Positions 46,988-55,699 of a stretch of 64,000 nucleotides of DNA are shown here, one piece after another. The position numbers and the translations under genes are program-made. The notes beneath the pieces were generated by a model that ran no database searches, was not told where the DNA came from, and saw only the letters and a program-made list of their open reading frames with translations. Source of the stretch: a virus; IMG/VR virus record IMGVR_UViG_3300032893_000016, positions 1 through 64,000 of that record; one strand, written 5' to 3'. Numbering within the stretch: position 1 is the stretch's first letter; each line of letters opens with the position of its first letter.

Positions 46988-48870
46988 TGTTTGATATACG
47001 AACCTTTCTCGTCCTTCTCAACCACAATCACCTCTTCGAACTCGCCGCGGTCAAACGAGGCGTGATCAACTAGATAGATTGATTTTCTTTCATCCTTGGC
47101 ACGATCGTGCAAGTACTCCAACAACTGATCCACGCCAGCGGGTGACATATGCTGAGTTGGCTCGTCGAGTACTAATACATTGGGAGTGACGCCGGCACGC
47201 GCAAGTAGGATCTCGGAAAGCGCGAACGTAACCGCAAGGTGCCATCGCTGGCTCTCGCCCCCGCTGTAGCTCTCCCACCGAACGGGCTCATCCACGCCGG
47301 GCGGGAATAGAGTAATGTACATCCCAAACTTGGTGTTCCCGCCCTTGACCTCCTTCTCGGTGTTGAACCTGATGGCCCACCCGATCAGCCCGAGCTGTTC
47401 CGCATAGCTGTTGGTCGTAATCTCCAGCTCATGCAGCGCTTCGTCGATCAGCTCCATTCGGATATCTTTGAAAGCCTTATTCCAGTACTTGTAATTCTCA
47501 GCCTCCGCTTCGGCCTTTGAAACCCTTGCTTGCGCTATCTTCAATAGGTCAGCCAACTTGGTGATGCGCTCCTGTGCGCGTCGCTCCGCCACTTCGTGCG
47601 GGTTAGCTTCACGGTAAATGGCGTCTGCTGTACGAGATTTGTCTTGCAAGCGGTCCTCGAGAAGCTTATGCGCAGCTTCCCAATTAGTATAACGGGATGT
47701 TGCTTCCTCCAATGAAGACCTTGCACTATGTACCGCTTCGCCAAAATCCTCTACTTTGGACGCAAGGTCCTCTACCCGCTTGCGCGCGTCCTCTATCGCG
47801 TTCTTGTCACGCTCGCACTGGGAAGCCTTATCTACGCGGACAGCGCGAAGCTGCTTCAGCTCATCTTGCAGATGCTTCTTGCTGACGGGTTGGCCGCACT
47901 GCGGGCACGTGGCTTCCTTGGCAGCGAGAGCCGCTTCGACTTTGGCGATGTCCTCATCGACTATCTTGAGGCGAGCATCCGTCGCGGCCTGAAGGCGCTC
48001 GGCATTGAGGAGTGATTGGCGGGCCTGACGAAGCAACCCTTCGTTACTCGCCAATTGCTGCTCCGCCAGCCGCAACTGCTCCTCCAAGCCTTGGGCGTTC
48101 CGGGGCCTTGGGGGAGCCTTTGCCGCGCTATCCTGAACCGCCTGTTTGGCGTCGTTTTCCTCCTGCTCGGCGGCCTTGAGCCGGGCAGCCTTGTCCTCCG
48201 CCCACCGATCGGCCTCTTTGGCCGCGTGCGAGGCCGCTGCATCGGCTTCCTCCAGCCCTCCCCTATGCCGCTGCTCGTCCAGCCGGGCCTCCGCTGCACG
48301 GGCTTCGCAGGCGCTCGCATGCTTCCCAGCGGCATCCGCGGCATCCAGCCACGTGTCCAAGGCCAGCGCCTCGGCGAACATCTTGGTTTGGGGCTCAGGG
48401 GTCATGTCGAGGAATTGGGTACCGAACTGGCCAATGACCAGCGCCCGCCGAAACAGGTCCTCGGACATGCCGAACGTCTCTGCTACTTCTTTTTGCTGGA
48501 GGACACGGCTGTTGTCATCATCGTCGCCCACATACAACTTGATCTCGTTGGGCTTGCGCGTGCGCTTGATCTCGTACATTTCGCCATTGCGCTTGTAGAC
48601 CAACCGCACCCACGTGTTGGGCTTCTTAACATGCCAAGGCAGGATGGCATCGGCCGGTCGTTCATCCCGGATGGTCTTGCCCCACAGGCACCACGTCAAC
48701 GCATCCCATATTGTACTCTTGGCTGCGCCGTTGGCACCCAGCTCAGGCTCAATCTTGTTGATGCCCGTGATGAAGTACAGGCCAGCCTCTCGGTTCAGAT
48801 CGAACGAGTGCTTGCCGGTGAACGACTTAAAGTCGTTGAACTCAAGGAGGAGTAATTCTAGCTGGTGCAT
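46984..48870 (-). CDS. SbcC/Rad50-like recombination nuclease subunit (T4 gp46-like)
   Basis: 628 residues from ATG 48870 (AAGGGACAGA upstream). Walker A is ELGANGAAKSTIWDALTW (Ala-Ala where Rad50 has x-Gly), the zinc hook is CPQCGQPVSKK in the middle of a long coiled coil, the signature is SYSGGESQRWHLAV, and Walker B is VLVLDEPTQHM. Works with the Mre11-like subunit at 49883-50935 to process DNA ends for recombination-dependent replication. The genes between them are small accessory ones. Confidence 0.93.
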   Translation of the reverse strand: MHQLELLLLEFNDFKSFTGKHSFDLNREAGLYFITGINKIEPELGANGAAKSTIWDALTWCLWGKTIRDERPADAILPWHVKKPNTWVRLVYKRNGEMYEIKRTRKPNEIKLYVGDDDDNSRVLQQKEVAETFGMSEDLFRRALVIGQFGTQFLDMTPEPQTKMFAEALALDTWLDAADAAGKHASACEARAAEARLDEQRHRGGLEEADAAASHAAKEADRWAEDKAARLKAAEQEENDAKQAVQDSAAKAPPRPRNAQGLEEQLRLAEQQLASNEGLLRQARQSLLNAERLQAATDARLKIVDEDIAKVEAALAAKEATCPQCGQPVSKKHLQDELKQLRAVRVDKASQCERDKNAIEDARKRVEDLASKVEDFGEAVHSARSSLEEATSRYTNWEAAHKLLEDRLQDKSRTADAIYREANPHEVAERRAQERITKLADLLKIAQARVSKAEAEAENYKYWNKAFKDIRMELIDEALHELEITTNSYAEQLGLIGWAIRFNTEKEVKGGNTKFGMYITLFPPGVDEPVRWESYSGGESQRWHLAVTFALSEILLARAGVTPNVLVLDEPTQHMSPAGVDQLLEYLHDRAKDERKSIYLVDHASFDRGEFEEVIVVEKDEKGSYIKQ

Positions 48871-49066
48871 TCTGTCCCTTTGCCCACCGCTCAATCTCTT
48901 CGGCCTGCCGCAGGATTTCGTTGGCCGTCTGTTCGGTGCGCATGGGGAGATCGGTGAGCGGGTATGCGGCGATGGCGGCCTGCAAACACATCAGCCGGAA
49001 TTGGGCCTCAGCCGGGCTTTTGTAATCAGCCGGTGGCGGAACTGGATTGGTTCTCACTGACGACAT
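48842..49066 (-). CDS. Small helical protein
   Basis: 74 residues (MSSVRTNPVPPPADYKSP), helical (FRLMCLQAAIAAYPLTDL; NEILRQAEEIERWAKG). Overlaps both neighbours. Located between gp46-like and DUF1643-like genes. Unknown. Confidence 0.48.
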   Translation of the reverse strand: MSSVRTNPVPPPADYKSPAEAQFRLMCLQAAIAAYPLTDLPMRTEQTANEILRQAEEIERWAKGQNAPARITPP

Positions 49067-49625
49067 AATTGAGCAGCCTACAATCGTTGTACGACAGCAT
49101 CAGCGGGTGTCGCGGGCTGCCATCTTTAGCATACCCCAAACACTTCAAAGGTACTGCGTACTTTTTTGCCATAACCCTGATCGCCTCAGCCCGCACATCC
49201 ATCCATTGGTGCTGGACGCCGGCGAAGCCATTGCCGCCCCATGCCGCCACCACGGGCACATTGAGGGCATGCGCCCACTGGAACATTTTGTGTAGTACAA
49301 GATCACCCAGCTCACCCACCGCATCCTCGAAGCCCTCCTTGAAGAGCTCGGCCGGGTAAGGCGTACGCTTGGTGAAAAGGTTAACCACTCCGAACCAGCG
49401 AATACTCAAGCGGCGGTTGAAGCCCACCAGCTTGCGCATCGTGGGGTCATTCTTGCTGCGGCTGGCCAGCGATGGGTTCAGCATCAAGAACACGGCGCAT
49501 TGTATTTCGTACGAGGGCGCGCCGGTGTCGCGCATCAACCAGATGCGATGCCTCTCGGTCGCTACTTCAGGCAACGGCTTGGATGCGAACGAAAGGTTCC
49601 TGATGGATTCTTCTTCAGGGCTCAC
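49026..49625 (-). CDS. DUF1643-like protein
   Basis: 199 residues from GTG 49625 (GTGA with the previous stop). Contains IQCAVFLMLNPSLASRSK then NDPTMRKLVGFNRRLSIRW and VNLFTKRTPYPAEL, a clear DUF1643 pattern (F-x-M-L-N-P-S-x-A and the N-D-P-T motif). Function of the family is unsettled; it is frequent in phages and plasmids. Confidence 0.82.
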   Translation of the reverse strand: MSPEEESIRNLSFASKPLPEVATERHRIWLMRDTGAPSYEIQCAVFLMLNPSLASRSKNDPTMRKLVGFNRRLSIRWFGVVNLFTKRTPYPAELFKEGFEDAVGELGDLVLHKMFQWAHALNVPVVAAWGGNGFAGVQHQWMDVRAEAIRVMAKKYAVPLKCLGYAKDGSPRHPLMLSYNDCRLLNYVVSENQSSSATG

Positions 49626-49876
49626 GGCATCGTCTGTGCGGGAATGATCTTGCTTTCTGCCTTCCACTGGCCGCACCAATCGCGCGGCTGGACAACAGGC
49701 AACATCATCGTTTGATGGATGCGGGGATGGCCTTCAGGGGTCACGCCCATGTTGAAAGCAAAGGGCACAGGCGGGTTCAAGCGGCAAGCGATCCGCATGT
49801 CTTTGCCTGAGCTGACCTCAAGGCGGAAGTGGCAAGTGCCGCAGCACTCTGAAGGAAGCATGGGTCCGGGCATCAT
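49622..49876 (-). CDS. Small cysteine-containing protein
   Basis: 84 residues (MMPGPMLPSECCGTCHFRL). CCGTCHFR and CGQWKAESK suggest one zinc site. GAGGTGA precedes the start. Lies 7 nt from the Mre11-like stop. Unknown. Confidence 0.5.
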   Translation of the reverse strand: MMPGPMLPSECCGTCHFRLEVSSGKDMRIACRLNPPVPFAFNMGVTPEGHPRIHQTMMLPVVQPRDWCGQWKAESKIIPAQTMP

Positions 49877-49882
49877 TCACCT

Positions 49883-50935
49883 CTACGATATCAGGGACAT
49901 ACCAATGTCCTCAAGCTCCCGCGTCAGGTTATGACGCTTGGCATGAGTACGAACTATCTCTTCCGGCTTCTTGACCAGATCACGCAGCGTGCCCGTGTCC
50001 TCAAGGCGGATGCGCTTGGGCGCTGGCGCTGCGGCCTTCAGCTCGGGCCCAAACAACTGCCAGCCCACAGCCGTGCACTCATCCTTGATGGCCTTGCGCA
50101 TGTCGGGCCAAAGGTCGTAATCGGCGCGGGCAAGATAGACGCGGACCTTTACTTGGTCGCCCTTGTAAATGTCCTCATCCTTCTCAGCCTGCTCCAGCAT
50201 TTTGATGGCATCCTTCGCCGAGGAAGGACGGCGCAACTCAACGAGCACCCTTTGAACACCGTTCAGGTGCAGGTCTTGCTGCTGATGCTTCCCAGCCTTG
50301 TTGGTGCCAATGTGTAGAACGCGCGGGGTGAAACGATCACCAAAGTGGATACGATAGGGCGCACCGACATACTCAATTTTCTTGTTGACAAGCTGCGGCA
50401 CGTGGATGTCACCCGAGAAGACTTTGCCCTTGAAGCCATCAAAGATCGTCGGGCTTATTCCGGGGAGGAGCGTTCCGTTTTCGGATTGCGCACCATCGTA
50501 AGTCTGGTGCGTGAAGATGTATTCGTAATCGTTAAACGTGTCCACCGGCCAGGAATGAACGTCCCGGGTGCATGGTAGAAACAAGCCCATCTTGGAACCC
50601 CACAGGGGCAGCGCTTCCGGGCTGCTAACAAAGTCAACGCCGGGTACAAAATGGACGAAATCAAAAAAGGGCTTGCTAAGATCAAAGCCGTCGTGATTAC
50701 CGAGTGAGACCGTAACCCGAATACCCTCCCGGACAAGACCAGCCAGCTCCATAACGATACGGTTAACAAGTACACTACTATGGTGATCCTTCGCATCTGT
50801 CAGGTCTCCTAGAAAGAGAACGCGCTTACATCCAAGCTCCTTGGCTTTAGTTTTCAGAAAAGGGAAGAGTGCCCAGCGGTATTCATCGTTGGGCTTTTCA
50901 GTGAAGTGAAGGTCAGCTGTTACAAGAGCGGACAC
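49883..50935 (-). CDS. SbcD/Mre11-like nuclease subunit (T4 gp47-like)
   Basis: 350 residues (MSALVTADLHFTEKPNDEY). Phosphoesterase motifs: TADLHF, FLGDLTDAKDHHSS, SLGNHDGFD, IFTHQTYDGA, FSGDIHVPQ, all in order for calcineurin-like nucleases. Partner of the Rad50-like ATPase. Its C-terminal part (DLVKKPEEIVRTHAKRHN) probably caps the enzyme and binds the partner's coiled coil. Overlaps the resolvase-like gene by 16 nt. Confidence 0.92.
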   Translation of the reverse strand: MSALVTADLHFTEKPNDEYRWALFPFLKTKAKELGCKRVLFLGDLTDAKDHHSSVLVNRIVMELAGLVREGIRVTVSLGNHDGFDLSKPFFDFVHFVPGVDFVSSPEALPLWGSKMGLFLPCTRDVHSWPVDTFNDYEYIFTHQTYDGAQSENGTLLPGISPTIFDGFKGKVFSGDIHVPQLVNKKIEYVGAPYRIHFGDRFTPRVLHIGTNKAGKHQQQDLHLNGVQRVLVELRRPSSAKDAIKMLEQAEKDEDIYKGDQVKVRVYLARADYDLWPDMRKAIKDECTAVGWQLFGPELKAAAPAPKRIRLEDTGTLRDLVKKPEEIVRTHAKRHNLTRELEDIGMSLIS

Positions 50936-51435
50936 GGGCTGGCCATCAGGGCTTCAAAGTCGTAGATCAGGATGGCCGCGCTACGCCGGCGATAGATCAC
51001 ACCCAACGGAGTAGCCTTAAAATCAACACCTCTTACATCCATCGTGGCGACGATCGTGGGCATCTGGTTCTGATGCGCGATCAGCAGCGGCACTTTATTC
51101 GCGCGCAAAGCATCGTAGCAGGTCTGCTCCCAAAAAGTAATAAACTCGCCTTTGCCCTTGACCATCGCGCTATCCAGCGCAAGATTCCTGACGCACTTGC
51201 ACTCAACGGAGAAAATGTCGATCAGCTTGTGGCCAATGGGATCGGTAGCCGTGATGTCACCGCCCTGCGTCTTGTTCTTCTTGCCGCTCTTGTGCATCAC
51301 CGTCGCGCGCCCACCTGACATAGCGCTGCGCCAGAACAGATCCTCGCGCAACCCACCAGACAGCCATTGGCTGAGCCGCTTGCAGATCAGGCGCTCGAAC
51401 CCCGCGCCTTTTGCTTTGCCGCCACCCTTCTTCAT
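50920..51435 (-). CDS. PD-(D/E)XK nuclease, resolvase-like
   Basis: 171 residues (MKKGGGKAKGAGFERLICKR). GDITATDPIGHKLIDIFSVE and ECKCVRNLALD hold the D...E-x-K core (GD then ECK) of PD-(D/E)XK nucleases, with helical flanks. Could be a Holliday-junction resolvase or an end nuclease. Located between the Mre11-like and UvsX-like genes, so recombination is the most likely setting. Confidence 0.72.
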   Translation of the reverse strand: MKKGGGKAKGAGFERLICKRLSQWLSGGLREDLFWRSAMSGGRATVMHKSGKKNKTQGGDITATDPIGHKLIDIFSVECKCVRNLALDSAMVKGKGEFITFWEQTCYDALRANKVPLLIAHQNQMPTIVATMDVRGVDFKATPLGVIYRRRSAAILIYDFEALMASPCPLL

Positions 51436-51644
51436 TGAGGCATCCTACTTGCACGCCACGTATCCACCCAACCAGAATACTGTTGGCCGCTAACCCACCA
51501 TACACAATCCAACGAGCAAACGTTATCGCGCTTGAAAAGAATACCCTGCACACGGACCTTGCAGGTCTCATCGCCATCAACTATTACGAAGTCACCCACG
51601 CTGGCGAGGCCCCCATCACCAAGGACCGCAACGACGTCATTCAC
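51432..51644 (-). CDS. Small beta-rich protein, GTG start
   Basis: 70 residues from GTG 51644, overlapping the UvsX stop (GTGA). MNDVVAVLGDGGLASVGDF, VIVDGDETCKVRVQGILF. A compact beta barrel is likely. Function unknown; the operon position suggests DNA metabolism. Confidence 0.5.
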   Translation of the reverse strand: MNDVVAVLGDGGLASVGDFVIVDGDETCKVRVQGILFKRDNVCSLDCVWWVSGQQYSGWVDTWRASRMPQ

Positions 51645-52687
51645 GACGGCCGGCTCCTCTTATTGCGCGTGGGCAGGACGGCCTTATCCATTTCCCTCCA
51701 GCGCCTCTCTACAAGCGCTCCGACGCGATCCACTTCCTCCCAATACTTTCCATCGGGCAGATCATTCAGATCGTCAAGCATGTCCAGTATCTTGGTCATG
51801 CGATCCTTCGCACCCTTGGGCCAAGCCCCACCCACGTCCTCGATGGCATCAATCTCATTGAGGAACATAAGACTGGCGCGGAGATCATCCGTACCGAACC
51901 CGAACAGGATATCGAAATGGGCCTCACGCAAGGGAAGGCCAATCTTGTTCTTCTTGACCTTGGCCTTGATCTCCACACCGACAGGCAGCTTCTGACCGCG
52001 GGTCGTTTTGGTGATTGCGCCCATATGATGCAGCCACACGACCTGGGACGCGTAGAAGTTCAGAGCACGGCCGCCGCTGCGGCTGGACTTCTCTCCGAAC
52101 ATTGCGCCAATCTTGTCGCGCAACTGGCTGATGATCATAAGGTGGACGTTAGAGGCCTCCACGTCGCGCACCAGCTTGCGGAAGAGCTCCGACATTTTCT
52201 TGGCCTTCTGCGCGCCATAGCTGCCATCGGTGATCTCCCGCTTGACCTCAGCCTCATCGGAGAGCGCGTCAAGGGAATCCAGCACATAGAAGCCGGGCTT
52301 TTTATACTGTCTGCATTGCTTGCAGACGTCATTCAGATCATCGTGGAAGTCTTCCACGGTGTGAAGCTGCGGCTCCAGAAACTTAACGCGCGACATGGGC
52401 ATGCCCAGCGCCGAAGCGTACGGCTTGTCAAAGGCGCTCTCGGCCTCCCGGAAATAGATGTCGCCCTTCTTAAATTTGCGGGCAAAGTTGCAGCTTGCCT
52501 CGATGGCCAGAAGGGTCTTGCCGGTGGAGTTGTCACCCACCACATTGCTGATGCGCCCCATCGGCCATCCACCCCCGAGCGCAAGGTCCAGTACCCTGCA
52601 CCCGGAGGTGATGAACTCTAAATTGGGCTTTGGGTTGGAAAAGTACGCCCCGCCCTCGTCCTCATTCTCAAGCTGGACCCGCGCCAT
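51641..52687 (-). CDS. RecA/UvsX-like recombinase
   Basis: 348 residues (MARVQLENEDEGGAYFSNP). Walker A is VVGDNSTGKTLLAIEAS, Walker B region GFYVLDSLDALSDE, and the L2-like loop region LRDKIGAMFGEKSSRSGGRA. Lacks the extended RecA C-terminal domain, as in T4 UvsX. Promotes strand exchange with SSB and UvsY-like partner. Neighbours (SSB upstream, small beta protein downstream) fit. Confidence 0.9.
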   Translation of the reverse strand: MARVQLENEDEGGAYFSNPKPNLEFITSGCRVLDLALGGGWPMGRISNVVGDNSTGKTLLAIEASCNFARKFKKGDIYFREAESAFDKPYASALGMPMSRVKFLEPQLHTVEDFHDDLNDVCKQCRQYKKPGFYVLDSLDALSDEAEVKREITDGSYGAQKAKKMSELFRKLVRDVEASNVHLMIISQLRDKIGAMFGEKSSRSGGRALNFYASQVVWLHHMGAITKTTRGQKLPVGVEIKAKVKKNKIGLPLREAHFDILFGFGTDDLRASLMFLNEIDAIEDVGGAWPKGAKDRMTKILDMLDDLNDLPDGKYWEEVDRVGALVERRWREMDKAVLPTRNKRSRPS

Positions 52688-52690
52688 GCG

Positions 52691-54076
52691 CTACCGACGG
52701 CTGCCCCTGCCGCCCCTTTCACTGTCGCGCCCGCTATCACGAGAGCCCCTGCCACCGCGCTCGCCGGCGTCGGCCTCAAGGCGCACCCGCCCACCGCGCG
52801 GGGACTCTTCCTCGGCGGTATCGCGACCCCGGCCCCGGCTTTCGCCGCGCCCGCCACGGTCGCCGCGCCCACGACCAGCATCGGCAACAGCCTCCCGGGC
52901 GGTCTCTTCGACCTCATCCGGAGGGTCCGCTTCCGCAGACCGCGCACCCCCACCACGCCGCCCCTCCGGCTCCGCAGACCGGGCACTCGAACGTCCTTCC
53001 CCCCGTTCGCCGCGCCCCCGGCTGCCCTCCTCCGACTCTTCCCGGCCACCCCGGCTTGAACCCCGGTCGGAGCCGCGTTCTCCGCGCCCGCCACGGGCTT
53101 CTTCACGCCCGCCGCCCCTGCCGCCGCGCTCCTCGCGCCCGCCGTCATCGCGCCCGCCACGGCCCCTGCCGCGCTCTTCCTCCTCCGGCTCATCATCCGG
53201 AGGATCATCCCGACGGCTGCCCCGGCTGCTCCGAGTATCGTCCCGGGTGCGCTCAGGCTCAGAACCCCGGCCCCGGCCCCGGCCACGATCGTCGCCGCGC
53301 CCACCGCGGCCCCGGTCATCATCCCTGCCGCGCCCACGGCCACCCTTGTCCTCGTCTTCCTTATTGGACCGGGCCACCGTGCCAGCGAGCACCTTCTCAA
53401 GGTACTCATTGGTCTGATAATTGAGGATGGATGGCAAGGGATGCTCGGCGATGTAATCGAGCCACTTGATCTGCTCATCCTCGTCCTTGGAAATGTACGA
53501 GGGATCGCGGGCCACATCCATGCCGGGGTAGCGGGTGTTCAGGCCGGTGCCCTCCCGCTTGAAGAACAGATCGTAGCCGTCATCCGGATGATCCAGCACG
53601 ATCACGGAATTGTCCTGCTGAGACTGGCAGCGCGTGGCAATGTCCTTGTCGGTGGACCACGACATGTTCCAGACCTGCGGCCCGGCTTCTTCGTTCTTGC
53701 GGTCGATCATCCAGACCAGCACGCGCTTATTGGCCTTGATCTGATTGAACAGCTCATCATCGCCATCCGCCTTGAGGCGCGCGGCCTCTTCACAGATCGG
53801 GCAATCCTCGTTGAGCATCTTCTTGGGGCAAAGGTACTGCCCATTGTCCGCGCCCACATTGCCGTGGACCCAAACGGTGATGCTCCAATGATCACCCCAC
53901 GTTTCCGTGTCCTCCCACGTCGGGGGCAAGATGCGGACTTGCTGCTTCCCCTCCGGGATGCGCCAGACGGGGAAGTCCTGTTTAATGATCCCGTCGAAAT
54001 TGCCGCCCTGTTGATTGGCGTGTGCGCTAACCGCTGCGGCATTATCGCGCTCGCGATAGCCGGACCACTTACCCAT
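52691..54076 (-). CDS. gp32-like ssDNA-binding protein with a long RGG tail
   Basis: 461 residues. The core (residues 1-235) is gp32-like: QQVRILPPTWEDTETWGDH, zinc residues H71, C83, C92 and C95 (LCPKKMLNEDCPICEEA) spaced as in T4 gp32. The remaining ~225 residues are a low-complexity tail with about 35 Arg-Gly dipeptides mixed with Asp/Glu blocks (GRGRDDDRGRGGRGDDRG; ERGRGRGGRDDGGREE), ending in basic RGSRR instead of the acidic tip usual for SSB. The gene also overlaps the upstream stop of a small membrane gene. Tail function unknown; condensate formation or partner docking are options. Confidence 0.88.
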   Translation of the reverse strand: MGKWSGYRERDNAAAVSAHANQQGGNFDGIIKQDFPVWRIPEGKQQVRILPPTWEDTETWGDHWSITVWVHGNVGADNGQYLCPKKMLNEDCPICEEAARLKADGDDELFNQIKANKRVLVWMIDRKNEEAGPQVWNMSWSTDKDIATRCQSQQDNSVIVLDHPDDGYDLFFKREGTGLNTRYPGMDVARDPSYISKDEDEQIKWLDYIAEHPLPSILNYQTNEYLEKVLAGTVARSNKEDEDKGGRGRGRDDDRGRGGRGDDRGRGRGRGSEPERTRDDTRSSRGSRRDDPPDDEPEEEERGRGRGGRDDGGREERGGRGGGREEARGGRGERGSDRGSSRGGREESEEGSRGRGERGEGRSSARSAEPEGRRGGGARSAEADPPDEVEETAREAVADAGRGRGDRGGRGESRGRGRDTAEEESPRGGRVRLEADAGERGGRGSRDSGRDSERGGRGSRR

Positions 54077-54233
54077 GTTCTTTCCCTTCTCTCGATAGGC
54101 GACCTAAACTCTTCAAATAATCCATACGCGACCGGTAATAGGCGAAGCTTCCCGCCCGCACTACCAGGTACGCAATGAACGGACTGCACAGCGCTAACGC
54201 CAGCGCGGCGATCAACCAGAACTCAGCGGTCAC
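54069..54233 (-). CDS. Small single-span membrane protein
   Basis: 54 residues from GTG 54233 (AAGGAA upstream): TAEFWLIAALALALCSPF and IAYLVVRAGSFAYY, a long hydrophobic helix or hairpin, with a basic end. Overlaps the UvsY-like gene end and nearly abuts the SSB start. Unknown, but its location in the replication operon is notable (membrane anchor?). Confidence 0.5.
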   Translation of the reverse strand: MTAEFWLIAALALALCSPFIAYLVVRAGSFAYYRSRMDYLKSLGRLSREGKEHG

Positions 54234-54759
54234 GAGACTGATTCCTTCTGTTGAACGCCGGATCGTTTTTGTGGGCATTGGCGACTGCTTGGCGCACCGC
54301 GCCATCTGTCGTCCAGTACCCGGACGCATAAAGCTGGACCAAATCCTTAATGGCGTAGCCGCGCTGATCGAACGCGCGTTCCAAAGCCTGCCACAGGTCG
54401 GCCTCAAGGCAGGCGTCACCATACTTGGCCGCCAGCTTCTTGATGGACGGCATTAGCATGATCTTGTTCTTGACGCCCGTCTCTGTCATCTTGCCGTCAT
54501 CTTCGCGCCACCCAGCGCGCACCGAAGCATCCAGCTCGGCTTCCAGCTGTTCCTTTTCCAGCTTCAGCTTGTCACGCCGGCTCTTGGCGAACATGTACTC
54601 TTTGCTGACTTGATGGTACAGATCAGGATGCTCCGTCAGGTCATCATCCAATTCGTACTTTTGGATGCGAAGCTTCGTCTCCAGATCGTCCATGAGCTCC
54701 GGGGTCTTGTACCCATCGGGCACAGGAACATCGTTCAGGGTCACTCTTTCTCTTGCCAT
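54223..54759 (-). CDS. UvsY-like recombination mediator (candidate)
   Basis: 178 residues (MARERVTLNDVPVPDGYKT). Charged coiled-coil first half (KSRRDKLKLEKEQLEAEL), then ADLWQALERAFDQRGYAIKDL, which resembles the C-terminal segment of T4 UvsY (a tryptophan, then a helix and R-G-F-A-I-K). It lies between the clamp loader and SSB genes, near the UvsX-like gene. The assignment rests on this similarity and position; overall sequence conservation is low. Confidence 0.55.
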   Translation of the reverse strand: MARERVTLNDVPVPDGYKTPELMDDLETKLRIQKYELDDDLTEHPDLYHQVSKEYMFAKSRRDKLKLEKEQLEAELDASVRAGWREDDGKMTETGVKNKIMLMPSIKKLAAKYGDACLEADLWQALERAFDQRGYAIKDLVQLYASGYWTTDGAVRQAVANAHKNDPAFNRRNQSRDR

Positions 54760-54778
54760 GCTATGACATACCCCACGC

Positions 54779-55699
54779 CTATCCGATCACGTTGGCACAG
54801 GCAAGGATAACCTGCCCAATACCATCACCCTTGTACATGACCTTGCCAAAGGCTTCGAGAACAGCAAGCGAGCGCGCGGCTTTTTTGGTGGTGTCGGCAC
54901 CCAGCGCGACTTTCGTATGATAGCCGATCACAACCCGGCGTATACTTTCCGGGTCGAGGTCCTTCATCTTTTCAACCAGTGCCATGATCTGCTTGTAATT
55001 GGAACTCTGCAACAGCAGCCGGGCCAGCTCAAAAGCCTCCGGCGCATTGGTCGCGGACTGCAGGAGCTCGGCTGCTTCTTCAACAGACCCAGCTTCCATG
55101 CAAATGTTCAGGTTCGACAGGGCCTGCCGGGGGCTGCCATTTGCCTCGTCGGCGCACAGCCCAATGATCTCCCCGCCGACCTTGTCGGTCAGGATATTTT
55201 CTTTGTCAGCAATGGTGCACAGGAAATTGTACAGCTCATCGCCCGTCAGGTCGCGCAAAGCGTACGAGGCAAAGCGGGTCTTGATGCTGGCCTTCAGCTT
55301 CGTCGGCGCTGTCGTACAGAAGAACCAATAAATCCACGGGGGCGGCTCTTCGAGCGATTTCAGCAAGGAATCCAGCGCTTGGCCGGACAAGCCTTGGCAC
55401 TCATCAATAATGATGGCGCGCGAACCGGACAGCCTATAGTTCAGCGTGGAAGTGATCTTCCGCATTTCGTCGATACCGGTGTTCGACGCTGCGTCAATCT
55501 CAAGGATGCCTTCATCGGGAACCCCGAACGCGCGGGCAGTAATGCGGGCCAAGGTCGTCTTGCCTGTGCCGGCGTTGCCTGTGAACATGAACCCTTGGGC
55601 GGACTTCTTGGCCACGACGGCCTTGAGAGATTTGACCGCGGCGTCCTGCCCTACCACCTCATCAAAGGTCTTCGGACGATATTTCGTAATCAAGCTCAT
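54779..55699 (-). CDS. Clamp loader AAA+ subunit (gp44/DnaX-like)
   Basis: 306 residues (MSLITKYRPKTFDEVVGQD). Walker A GNAGTGKTTLARITAR, Walker B-like AIIIDECQGLSGQAL, sensor region FFCTTAPTKLKASIKTRF. YRPKTFDEVVGQ at the start is the hallmark of clamp-loader large subunits. Loads the sliding clamp encoded at 58722-59849. A small subunit (gp62-like) is not seen, so this may work as a homo-oligomer or with a host subunit. Confidence 0.9.
   Translation of the reverse strand: MSLITKYRPKTFDEVVGQDAAVKSLKAVVAKKSAQGFMFTGNAGTGKTTLARITARAFGVPDEGILEIDAASNTGIDEMRKITSTLNYRLSGSRAIIIDECQGLSGQALDSLLKSLEEPPPWIYWFFCTTAPTKLKASIKTRFASYALRDLTGDELYNFLCTIADKENILTDKVGGEIIGLCADEANGSPRQALSNLNICMEAGSVEEAAELLQSATNAPEAFELARLLLQSSNYKQIMALVEKMKDLDPESIRRVVIGYHTKVALGADTTKKAARSLAVLEAFGKVMYKGDGIGQVILACANVIG

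Noticed and set aside
52458-53424. Long plus-strand frames opposite the RGG tail of the SSB gene
   Set aside because: Produced by the low-complexity GC-rich sequence; translates to Pro/Arg/Ser runs without features.
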